Of a stretch of DNA of 64,000 nt, positions 28,513-36,183 are shown in pieces; the stretch's first letter is position 1, and each line of letters begins with the position of its first letter. The translations under genes and the position numbers were made by a program. Below the pieces are notes generated by a model. It was not told the origin of the DNA. It did no database searches and saw only the letters and a list, made by a program, of their open reading frames with translations. This DNA comes from Leeuwenhoekiella palythoae (GTDB taxonomy: Bacteria > Bacteroidota > Bacteroidia > Flavobacteriales > Flavobacteriaceae): positions 663,014-727,013 of the forward strand of contig NZ_FQXT01000001.1 of assembly GCF_900130045.1 (NCBI RefSeq). Direction: 5' to 3'.

Positions 28513-28563
28513 TTTTAATATTTTAAATAAAAGTACCAACTTTTGGTATCGCGTCCAAATGCT

Positions 28564-29751
28564 CTAAATCGAATGCTTTGGGTTCCATTTAACGACTTCA
28601 TTGGTAAGCATCGAGTCAATAGCCATTTGCACACAGATTGCGGTATTGGCACCGGTTTTTAAGTCTGAAATGGGTTTGCTATTATTCTTGATCGCATCTC
28701 TCAAATCCATTAGAGCCTGCTTGCTAGGATCTGCGTGGCTAAACTCAAACGGAATTCCCTTTCCGGCTTCCCAAGGTGTTGTAGCACCCGCAACACCATC
28801 AACCTCAGCGCGCTTTTTAGTATAATTTCCTTCAGGATAAAACCAGCCGTTGACATAATCTAAAATAATGGTTCCCTTGTCGCCCATTACCTTGATCTGG
28901 TAATCGTCTTTAGCATTAGTCGTTAAACAAGTAAAGGTCGCCTCTACTCCACTGGGATACGAAAATAAATGATGTACATTATCAAAGGTTTCTCTGCCGT
29001 CTTTCCAGTAATCAATACCGCCTGTACCAAAAACCTGCGACGGTGTTTCTCCCAAAACCCAATTGGTAAAATCGATCTGGTGCGAACATAATTCTGCAGT
29101 CAATCCGCCGGAATATTCCCGGTACATACGCCAATTGATCATACGCTCCAGTTCGGGTTCAGGAACGGGTCTGCGCCAGTTTCCGCTGCGATTCCATTGG
29201 CATTCAAAAGCAGTGATCTCGCCTATTTTTCCATCTTTAATCAAATCAACCACGTGCGTATACAAGCGCGAACTGTGGTACTGATGGCCGGTTTGAAAGA
29301 CTAAATTCCCTTGTGCGGCATCAACAACATCCAACACGGCATCATAGCCTTTTGCCATTGTCTTTTCGCCATACACGTGTTTTCCGGCGGCAAGCGCATC
29401 AAGCTCTATCTGCGCATGCGTGCTGAACGGAGTCGCTACCAAAACCGCATCAATACTCTTATCTTCTAGCAATTTTCGATAATCGGTATAGGCTTTTGCT
29501 GAATCTCCCGCGCGTTTCATTCCGTTAGCCAATCGAAACGGAATAACATCACAACAGGCAGCTACTTCAATCCCTTCAATACCATTCATCACTGAAATTA
29601 AACCGCCTCCGCGATCGCCGGTTCCTATCACACCTATGCGTATTGGTGCACTTGAACCCACATATTTATTGATGTAAGCAAACCCCGGACTAGCAGAAGA
29701 TACCGCCGCTGCTGCCAGACTGCTTTTGATCACAAAATCTCTACGTTTCAT
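28564..29751 (-). CDS. Gfo/Idh/MocA family oxidoreductase, Tat-type signal
   Basis: This 395-residue oxidoreductase has a twin-arginine-type signal (MKRRDFVIKSSLAAAAVSS). The Rossmann motif is RIGVIGTGDRGGGLISV and the family EKP motif reads GKHVYGEKTMAKGYD, keeping the Lys. A His-containing C-terminal domain segment (AELCSHQIDFTNWVLGE) supports the usual catalytic architecture. It is the last gene of the DUF1080-Gfo-Gfo unit, 6 bp after the preceding gene. Reduction or oxidation of a keto-sugar intermediate is inferred. It is not closely similar to its neighbour, so the two likely act on different intermediates. Confidence 0.85.
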   Translation of the reverse strand: MKRRDFVIKSSLAAAAVSSASPGFAYINKYVGSSAPIRIGVIGTGDRGGGLISVMNGIEGIEVAACCDVIPFRLANGMKRAGDSAKAYTDYRKLLEDKSIDAVLVATPFSTHAQIELDALAAGKHVYGEKTMAKGYDAVLDVVDAAQGNLVFQTGHQYHSSRLYTHVVDLIKDGKIGEITAFECQWNRSGNWRRPVPEPELERMINWRMYREYSGGLTAELCSHQIDFTNWVLGETPSQVFGTGGIDYWKDGRETFDNVHHLFSYPSGVEATFTCLTTNAKDDYQIKVMGDKGTIILDYVNGWFYPEGNYTKKRAEVDGVAGATTPWEAGKGIPFEFSHADPSKQALMDLRDAIKNNSKPISDLKTGANTAICVQMAIDSMLTNEVVKWNPKHSI

Positions 29752-29757
29752 AGTCTC

Positions 29758-31095
29758 TTAAATTTTAGGTTCCCAATTAGGTGCATACTCGCGTCCCCAA
29801 AGTTGCATCGCTTCCCGATCATAAATGCGACCTGATTTAGCATCGATATCAAAACCGTGCCCTACGCGATACGCCATATTTGCATAATGCACCATCGCCA
29901 TACTTACCGAAGCATCTTCAATAGGCGCTTTTAAAGTTTCTTTACCGCGAATCGCTTCAAAAAAGTTTACCATATGCGCTGTGGAAGAGTCGCCCCCACC
30001 GCCAAGTGCGAGTCCGCTTTCTGAGGTTTCTTCACTTTGTTTGATCACTTTTCCGCTGCGATCCATAAGCACATAATTAGAACGATCTACCAAAACCGAA
30101 CCTTCGGCACCAAAAATTAGGGTACCACGACCGCGGCCATACGTGTTGTACCCGTTGCGGCTTTTTCCGTCCCAATTGATCACTTTATCATCATCAAATT
30201 TGAACGTCGCATACATCGTATCATACATTTCCCAACCGTCATTTTTAAAATGGCGTTTTTCGGCTTGCACTTCGGCGTAATTAGGGAATTCAACACCCAA
30301 AGCCCATCGGGCAATATCGAGTTCGTGCGTCGCATTATTTCCGGTTTCGGCGGTGCCGTAATTCCAGCCGTACCAATGCCAGTTGTAATCCCAAGTTTCA
30401 CTCGTGTACGCTCTACGCGGAGCCGGCCCTTGCCAAAGCTCCCAATCTAATCCGGTGGGTACAGCCGCCTGCTGCTGCACCGGTGTTTCTCCACGCGTAT
30501 TAGAATAAAAGGCTACAGCTTTATAAACATCACCAATTACCCCTTTGTGAATCTGATCTATGATCTCTATAGTGTGCAACGACGAGCGCTGTTGATTACC
30601 CATTTGCACGCGTTTGTCAAACTTTTTTGCCGCCACAACCAAGAGTTCGTTTTCATTCATATTGTGGCTACACGGTTTTTCAACATACACGTGTTTGCCC
30701 GCTTTTAATGCCATAACAGACCCCGGAGTGTGCCAGTGATCTGGAGTTGCATTTACAAGAATATCTACATCCTTATCTTCAATAAGTTTGCGAATATCAT
30801 TTTCTAATACCGGTGTGTAATCAATATGTTCTTTAAAATTCTTAAGCGCATTCAGTCGGCTTTTTTCCATCACATCACAGAGATACAGTAGGCGTACGTT
30901 AGATTCTTTGCGGGCGATGGGTGCATAATAGGCTCCCAAACGTCTTCCTAATCCCGCGACCGCAACATTTAGGCGATCATTAGCTCCTATAATATTGCGA
31001 TAACTACTGGCAGCCATTCCCATTGCGGTATTGCTTAGCGCCAGCGCGGTTCCGCCTAAAATTGATTTATTGATAAACGATCTACGTGTGGTCAT
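29758..31095 (-). CDS. Gfo/Idh/MocA family oxidoreductase, Tat-type signal
   Basis: This 445-residue protein has a Tat-like signal (TTRRSFINKSILGGTALALS). Rossmann motif VAVAGLGRRLGAY, the EKP motif in KHVYVEKPCSHNMNENE and the substrate-domain segment ETGNNATHELDIARWALGVEFP with the catalytic His region are all intact. It starts 1 bp before the stop region of the DUF1080 gene and ends 6 bp before the next Gfo/Idh, so the three are co-transcribed. Secreted members of this type accompany DUF1080 proteins in Bacteroidota. The substrate is not known. Confidence 0.86.
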   Translation of the reverse strand: MTTRRSFINKSILGGTALALSNTAMGMAASSYRNIIGANDRLNVAVAGLGRRLGAYYAPIARKESNVRLLYLCDVMEKSRLNALKNFKEHIDYTPVLENDIRKLIEDKDVDILVNATPDHWHTPGSVMALKAGKHVYVEKPCSHNMNENELLVVAAKKFDKRVQMGNQQRSSLHTIEIIDQIHKGVIGDVYKAVAFYSNTRGETPVQQQAAVPTGLDWELWQGPAPRRAYTSETWDYNWHWYGWNYGTAETGNNATHELDIARWALGVEFPNYAEVQAEKRHFKNDGWEMYDTMYATFKFDDDKVINWDGKSRNGYNTYGRGRGTLIFGAEGSVLVDRSNYVLMDRSGKVIKQSEETSESGLALGGGGDSSTAHMVNFFEAIRGKETLKAPIEDASVSMAMVHYANMAYRVGHGFDIDAKSGRIYDREAMQLWGREYAPNWEPKI

Positions 31096-31096
31096 A

Positions 31097-32467
31097 TTAA
31101 AGTTCTTTGATTTTGATATTCTTGAAGGATACGCGATTTCCGTGGTCTTGTAGTAAAATATTGCCGCGCTCTAAGGTCCCAAATCCCGGCCAGTCTTTGT
31201 ATTTACTTTCTTGAACTAATTGAAGAAAAGCATCTGTACTGCGATCGTACTCCAACACTTTTTCATCATTAAGCCAGTGCGAAACTTTACCATCTTTACT
31301 CACAATGCGTGCAGTATTCCAAGAGCCGATAGGGTTTACCGGTTTATTAGGATTAGCCTGAATCAAATCATACAACGAAGCTAAAGTGCGACTACCTTCG
31401 TGATTTCCTAATTTGGCATCAGGATGCCGTTCATCATCCAAAATCTGATATTCTAAACCTATCGAAGAACCTTCACCTTTATTCAGGTCTGTATCTACAT
31501 AATATTTGATTCCGCTGTTAGCACCTTCGGTAATTTTAAAATCCACTTTCAGTTCAAAATCTTCGTACTTCTGTGTGGTAACAATATCTCCACCGGCTTC
31601 AGACTCTCCGCCTCCACTTTCCATAACCGTGAGCATGTCGTCTTCGATCTGCCACCCTTGCTCCGGAAAAGTTTCAAGTTTTGCTCCTTTCCAACCTTTT
31701 GTGGTTTTTCCATCCCATAGCAGTTGCCAACCAGATGCTGCTTCTGCTTGTGTCAGATTATTTTTAGTATTGAAAGCAGGCAAGCGCATCTGCTTACTGT
31801 ATTCTCGCGGATTCTCTGAAATGATCTTTAGATTTTTCCATCGTATTTCCTTCCCCGGTTCATCTTCAGCGCCTATCGCGTGAACTTGCAATGCAATAAA
31901 TCCTGAAGCGGTCTGGTCATCTACAAGATGGGCCGCTTCAACCCCATTGATCCAAGTTTTGAGCGTATCACCCAATGCTTCCACACGGTAATGATTCCAT
32001 TCATTTTGTTTAAAAGCCTGCTGCGCTTTAGGGTTATTTTCTAACGAATACAACCAGCCTTTGCGCGCCTCGTCATAAATACCGGCGCTCCAAGCCCGGT
32101 CAGATGGGTCTATCTCTACCTGATATCCGTGAACTCTCCCCTTTTTATAATCAGGATCGCTTAGGCTGCGTATTTGCACACCTGAATTCATTGAGGGATC
32201 TACCTTATAATCAAACTCTAAAATGAAATCACCATAATCTTCGGTAGTCGTTAAAAACGAATTCGGTGTATTGGCTACGGTGGTACCAACGATTTCCTCA
32301 CCTTCTATACGATATGCTGCTTTGCCGTTAAGTTGTTCCCAACCATTAAGCGAAGTACCATCAAACAGGTCTTGCCAAGGTTCTTGATCTGATTCTTTTT
32401 TACAGCCCGTGATCAGTAAGCTTGCAAGCACAAACAATGCTGCGCCTTTGTAGAGATGTCTATTCAT
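31097..32467 (-). CDS. Lipoprotein with two DUF1080 (3-keto-disaccharide hydrolase-like) domains
   Basis: This 456-residue lipoprotein has the signal [12 protein letters not shown]. Two tandem jelly-roll DUF1080 domains are visible: one beginning [18 protein letters not shown] near residue 31 and one beginning [15 protein letters not shown] near residue 248. Each contains the family's NSGIKYY/NSGVQIR segment and an EYQILDD or [10 protein letters not shown] block. DUF1080 proteins of Bacteroidota hydrolyse or eliminate 3-keto-glycosides. It heads a unit with two Gfo/Idh oxidoreductases, which could make or reduce 3-keto sugars. Both domains appear complete. Confidence 0.86.
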   Translation of the reverse strand: MNRHLYKGAALFVLASLLITGCKKESDQEPWQDLFDGTSLNGWEQLNGKAAYRIEGEEIVGTTVANTPNSFLTTTEDYGDFILEFDYKVDPSMNSGVQIRSLSDPDYKKGRVHGYQVEIDPSDRAWSAGIYDEARKGWLYSLENNPKAQQAFKQNEWNHYRVEALGDTLKTWINGVEAAHLVDDQTASGFIALQVHAIGAEDEPGKEIRWKNLKIISENPREYSKQMRLPAFNTKNNLTQAEAASGWQLLWDGKTTKGWKGAKLETFPEQGWQIEDDMLTVMESGGGESEAGGDIVTTQKYEDFELKVDFKITEGANSGIKYYVDTDLNKGEGSSIGLEYQILDDERHPDAKLGNHEGSRTLASLYDLIQANPNKPVNPIGSWNTARIVSKDGKVSHWLNDEKVLEYDRSTDAFLQLVQESKYKDWPGFGTLERGNILLQDHGNRVSFKNIKIKEL

Positions 32468-32510
32468 AAATCCTATTTATCGATTAAATGTTCATAATAC
32501 GCTTAAATAT

Positions 32511-32527
32511 ACGCAATCGTTATAGCA
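32511..32527. promoter_or_regulatory. Shared promoter-proximal motif upstream of the DUF1080 gene
   Basis: ACGCAATCGTTATAGCA lies 44 bp upstream of the DUF1080 start. It matches 14 of 17 bases of a sequence at the same distance upstream of the permease gene (36036-36052). Confidence 0.4.
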
Positions 32528-32533
32528 AACCAT

Positions 32534-32571
32534 CAAAAAAATAGCGAGACTTCAATAAAAAGCCTCGCTAT
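32534..32571 (-). terminator. Rho-independent terminator after GH92
   Basis: The stem ATAGCGAG / CTCGCTAT is followed by a T-run on the minus strand. It is 10 bp downstream of the GH92 stop and ends the permease-GH92 unit. Confidence 0.88.
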
Positions 32572-32580
32572 ACATACACA

Positions 32581-34629
32581 CTAGTTTAATTCAACTTTTG
32601 TAATAAAAGTATTTTGCGTTCCCCAATCTTTATTGGGCGTATCTGCTGTTTCAATGATCAAGTCACCACCGGAAGTCAGTTCTTCGTGCGTGAGCCAGTT
32701 TCGATTTAAAGGTTTACCGTTAAAGGTTGCCGATTTCACGTAAAAATGATCCTTGTTATAATTCTTGACCGAAATTTTAAAGGTCTTCCCTGTGGCAAGA
32801 TTAAGATTCACTTCTTTAAAAATTGGTGCCGTTAAATAGTAAACCGGACTACCTACATTAGCTACCGAAAGTCCCATACTGTGCAGCACAAACCACGATG
32901 ACATCGTACCAGCATCATCATCCATCGTACGCAAATAAGCTTTGGGTTTGTTCTGATAAATGCGGCCCACATAAGGATCTATCCCTTTGCTGTTGTCGTT
33001 AAAATAGGTTTGCACCACAGTGTCTAAAAGAATTTCTCTAAAAAGCTTTTGTGATTTCCAAGGTTGACGGGTCGCATTGTACAATCCCGGAACTTGCAAA
33101 TCAGGCTGATTGGCGTGATTGTAATTAAACTCTTCAAAAAACTGATCCAGTTGACCTTCAAAGGCCTCTGCCCCACCTGTTAAATCTTGCAAGCCGTTTA
33201 CATCCCAAGGCACAAACCAGCGGTATTGCCAGATGGTCCCTTGATACAAACCGCGTGCTTGCATTCGATCTACATCATTTTTTGACAGATCTTTAAAATC
33301 TTTATCCCAATAGGCTTTATAATCTAAAGCTTTATCTAGATACGTTTTACCCGCTCTGGAATCTCCTGTCGCTTTGAGAATTTCGCTCATCGCCCATAGA
33401 TCGTAAGACGATTCTAAAGCTTTGTCCGGAGCACCAAAATCTAAATGATCTGCTTCATAAAGCAAAGAATCCTTGATAGCTTCAAAATCGACCTCATAAC
33501 CTTTTTTATACGCATCGAGTAGCACAACCATCGCGTGTTCTGTACGTACCGTAGGCGAGGTCTCGTGTTCTGTTGCCCAATTCTTTTTCCCAAAGCGGTA
33601 TAAATTGGCAATACTCGTTGTGATATTTTGATAGGTTTTAGGCTTAATTAAAGATAAAAGCGGCAACTGCTCGCGGTAATTATCCCAAATCGCCCAACCG
33701 TTATAGACTTTATACTCCTCATTTTGCACAGAACCATCTGTGGCTCTAAACGTCCCATCTTCTTCAGAAACCAAAAACGGAGATTGTGCAGTTCTATACA
33801 TTAAGGAATAGAATAATTCCATGCGATCGGTTTCCCCAAAAACTTCAATAGTGTTCAAATAGGCATTCCAACTTGCGGAAGCGCTTTCTTTTAATGTTTC
33901 AAAATCATCTGAAGTAATGCGTTTTTTGGCATATCCCTCATTTACTGAAGAAAAACCTACCTGGACTTCAGCCGTATTCCCCAAACCTTTTACCATCAAT
34001 TGATGCTCCCCTACGTTCTGAATTTGCGCTTCTTCCGGTAATTTAATCGCATAGTAAACGCGGTAGGTTCCGGCGTGACAAGTGGTTTTGGTATCAATAA
34101 ATCCCGAGATCAGATTTCGGCGTATCTCGTGTGTTTCAGCAACAAAACGATTACTCAAGGCAAAAGAAAGATCTATATACAAACCGCTATTCGCATTCGG
34201 AAACGTGTACTGATGCATCCCTAAGTTTTGCGCTACGGTGAGTTTAGCGTCGATTCCGTTTTCAAAATTCACGTGGTAAAAACCGGGAACTGCATCCTGC
34301 GTTTTTTTTATGAGTTGGGTCTCTACTTCAGCATTTAGAATAGGTTTAATAAGTAGATTTCCTCCGCTTCCCGTGCAGCCCACGCCTTCCATTCGGGTAT
34401 GGGTAAAACCGTCAAACTGCTTTGCGTAATATTCATAGCCCGTATGCTGATGCGGATTGGTTTGCGGGCCTAAATTCATCATATTGAATGGTGTAGTCGC
34501 CGATGGAGACATCTGCCCGTGATCGCCGCTCGTACCTAAAAACACATTGACGTAATCTGTTAATTGCTGTTGCGCAGCACTTGTAAAAGCCAACAATAAC
34601 GTAAGAAATAGCGGAATATATTTTTTCAT
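32581..34629 (-). CDS. GH92-family protein with Gln at the general-acid position
   Basis: This GH92-fold protein has about 682 residues, the shortest complete GH92 here, with signal MKKYIPLFLTLLLAFTSAAQ. I start at ATG 34629, the codon before being TTG. N-terminal YVNVFLGTSGDHGQMSPSA, the FTHTRMEGVGCTGSGGN stretch and the C-terminal acidic motif MDDDAGTMSSWFVL are present. In the segment that reads E(G/A)N(S/A)W in the other three complete GH92s, this protein reads GLYQGTIWQYRW, placing Gln463 where the catalytic Glu (E533 in BT3990) should be. The same Glu-to-Gln change is known in GH92 enzymes that split mannose-1-phospho-6-mannose. HGNxP is NHANQP here. It is co-transcribed with a FucP-type permease. 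Confidence 0.9.
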   Translation of the reverse strand: MKKYIPLFLTLLLAFTSAAQQQLTDYVNVFLGTSGDHGQMSPSATTPFNMMNLGPQTNPHQHTGYEYYAKQFDGFTHTRMEGVGCTGSGGNLLIKPILNAEVETQLIKKTQDAVPGFYHVNFENGIDAKLTVAQNLGMHQYTFPNANSGLYIDLSFALSNRFVAETHEIRRNLISGFIDTKTTCHAGTYRVYYAIKLPEEAQIQNVGEHQLMVKGLGNTAEVQVGFSSVNEGYAKKRITSDDFETLKESASASWNAYLNTIEVFGETDRMELFYSLMYRTAQSPFLVSEEDGTFRATDGSVQNEEYKVYNGWAIWDNYREQLPLLSLIKPKTYQNITTSIANLYRFGKKNWATEHETSPTVRTEHAMVVLLDAYKKGYEVDFEAIKDSLLYEADHLDFGAPDKALESSYDLWAMSEILKATGDSRAGKTYLDKALDYKAYWDKDFKDLSKNDVDRMQARGLYQGTIWQYRWFVPWDVNGLQDLTGGAEAFEGQLDQFFEEFNYNHANQPDLQVPGLYNATRQPWKSQKLFREILLDTVVQTYFNDNSKGIDPYVGRIYQNKPKAYLRTMDDDAGTMSSWFVLHSMGLSVANVGSPVYYLTAPIFKEVNLNLATGKTFKISVKNYNKDHFYVKSATFNGKPLNRNWLTHEELTSGGDLIIETADTPNKDWGTQNTFITKVELN

Positions 34630-34674
34630 CAAAAAAGCTTCAATAATAGATCTTAAAGTTAGGTTTTCGAAGGA

Positions 34675-35994
34675 TTAAAGCGTTTCGGCAATGTTATGTT
34701 TTCTATGAATCCATATTCCATAGATCGCGATAATCGTAAAACATGAAACAGGAAGCAGGAACGAAAGATTCATTTCAGAAAGCCCTAAAACGGTAATATC
34801 GTTTACTCCTACGCCACCAAAGTCTATGATCATTCCTTGAAGTTTTGGTAATAAAGCACCACCTACAATAGCCATCACGAGTCCGGCTGCGCCTATTTTA
34901 GCTTGATCCTCCTTTAAGCCTTCTAAAGCAATCCCGTAAATTGTGGGGAACATTACCGAAAGGAAAAGCGATACTAAAACCAAGCTATACAAGCCGGCGT
35001 GGCCTTCAAGAATTACCGCGCCTAAGGCGAATAAACCTCCTAGCCCCGAAAAGCAAAACAACAACTTTCCTGAGCTCATAAACTTCAGCATATACGTACC
35101 TATCGCACGACCTACAGTAAATAAAATAAAGGCTACCAACTGATAATTTGCTGCGGTAGAACTGGATATCCCTTTAGCCTCAGCATATTGATAAATATAG
35201 GTCCAGCAGCCTATTTGCGCACCCATATACAGCACCAAGGAAAATACACCTAGAGCATATTTCTTATTTTTAAAAAGTTCGCTGAAGGTATCTTTTATAC
35301 TTGGGATGCTGCCGTCTCCTTTTGCCTGCGGCATTTTATTTACGGCAATAAGCACTAGAATAGCCAAAACCACAAGCCCCAAGATCACATAAGGATTGCG
35401 GATCACCATAAGATCAGCAGATTTTATAAGTAGCTTTTGCGCTTCGGGCAATGCCGAAAAATTCTCTACATCATCAGATTGTAAGAGATCCAAGACAAAA
35501 AACTTCGCAACCAGCAAACCTACGATGAGGCCGACAGGGTTGAAGGCTTGCGCCAAATTTAAACGCTGCGTTGCCGATTTCTGATCTCCCATTGCCATAA
35601 TGTATGGGTTTGCCGTGGTCTCTAGAAATGCCAGACCAAAAGTCAGGATGTATAAGCCCAAGCAAAAAAACCAGAAAAGCCCGGTTGTTGCAGCAGGGTA
35701 AAACAATAAGGCGCCGCCGGCGTAGAGCGTGAGACCAACCAGAACTCCAGATTTATACGAAAACTTACGTACAAATAAAGCGGCCGGAAGCGCCATGCAA
35801 AAATATCCTCCATAAAAAGCCATCTGTACCCAGGCGGCTTGCGAGTTAGACAACTCTAATACTTTTTTAAAGGCCTGTACCATGGGGTCTGTTACCGCGT
35901 TGGCAAATCCCCAGAGGGCAAATAAAGAGGTAACTAAAATAAAAGGAAGTAATAATTTTTTAGGTACAACCGGAGCTGCTTGTGTTTTATTCAT
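34675..35994 (-). CDS. FucP-like MFS sugar permease
   Basis: This 439-residue inner-membrane transporter has 12 predicted membrane segments. The N-terminal part (FILVTSLFALWGFANAVTDPMV) and GLAFLETTANPYIMAMG are typical of the FucP/GluP branch of the major facilitator superfamily, which carries fucose, glucose, galactose or mannose with protons. It precedes the Gln-variant GH92 by 45 bp and has a TAAAACGTTTTA site upstream. Mannose uptake is the best guess from the regulon; the substrate is not determined by sequence. Confidence 0.9.
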   Translation of the reverse strand: MNKTQAAPVVPKKLLLPFILVTSLFALWGFANAVTDPMVQAFKKVLELSNSQAAWVQMAFYGGYFCMALPAALFVRKFSYKSGVLVGLTLYAGGALLFYPAATTGLFWFFCLGLYILTFGLAFLETTANPYIMAMGDQKSATQRLNLAQAFNPVGLIVGLLVAKFFVLDLLQSDDVENFSALPEAQKLLIKSADLMVIRNPYVILGLVVLAILVLIAVNKMPQAKGDGSIPSIKDTFSELFKNKKYALGVFSLVLYMGAQIGCWTYIYQYAEAKGISSSTAANYQLVAFILFTVGRAIGTYMLKFMSSGKLLFCFSGLGGLFALGAVILEGHAGLYSLVLVSLFLSVMFPTIYGIALEGLKEDQAKIGAAGLVMAIVGGALLPKLQGMIIDFGGVGVNDITVLGLSEMNLSFLLPVSCFTIIAIYGIWIHRKHNIAETL

Positions 35995-36032
35995 TCTTAA
36001 ACTATTTAAATCAGACCTTTCTAAAATCTAGC

Positions 36033-36051
36033 ACTACACAATCGTTGTAGT
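36033..36051. promoter_or_regulatory. Imperfect palindrome upstream of the permease gene
   Basis: ACTACA and TGTAGT are complementary arms around a 7-bp spacer, about 40 bp upstream of the permease start. The right part (ACACAATCGTTGTAGTA, 36036-36052) resembles the DUF1080 upstream motif. Confidence 0.4.
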
Positions 36052-36127
36052 AAACTAATTCTGAAAAATTTTATACGCGTGGTTTTTGTTGAACTTTAAG
36101 CGAAAACGATCTCGATATCGATTTCAC

Positions 36128-36139
36128 TAAAACGTTTTA
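36128..36139. promoter_or_regulatory. TAAAACGTTTTA operator candidate upstream of the permease-GH92 unit
   Basis: This perfect palindrome is 134 bp upstream of the permease start and 44 bp after the end of GH78. Its plus-strand context ACTAAAACGTTTTACTTTTG is identical to that of the sulfatase site at 41456. Confidence 0.7.
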
Positions 36140-36183
36140 CTTTTGTAAATCTAAATGTTTTCTTTTAAATCAAAAATTAAATT

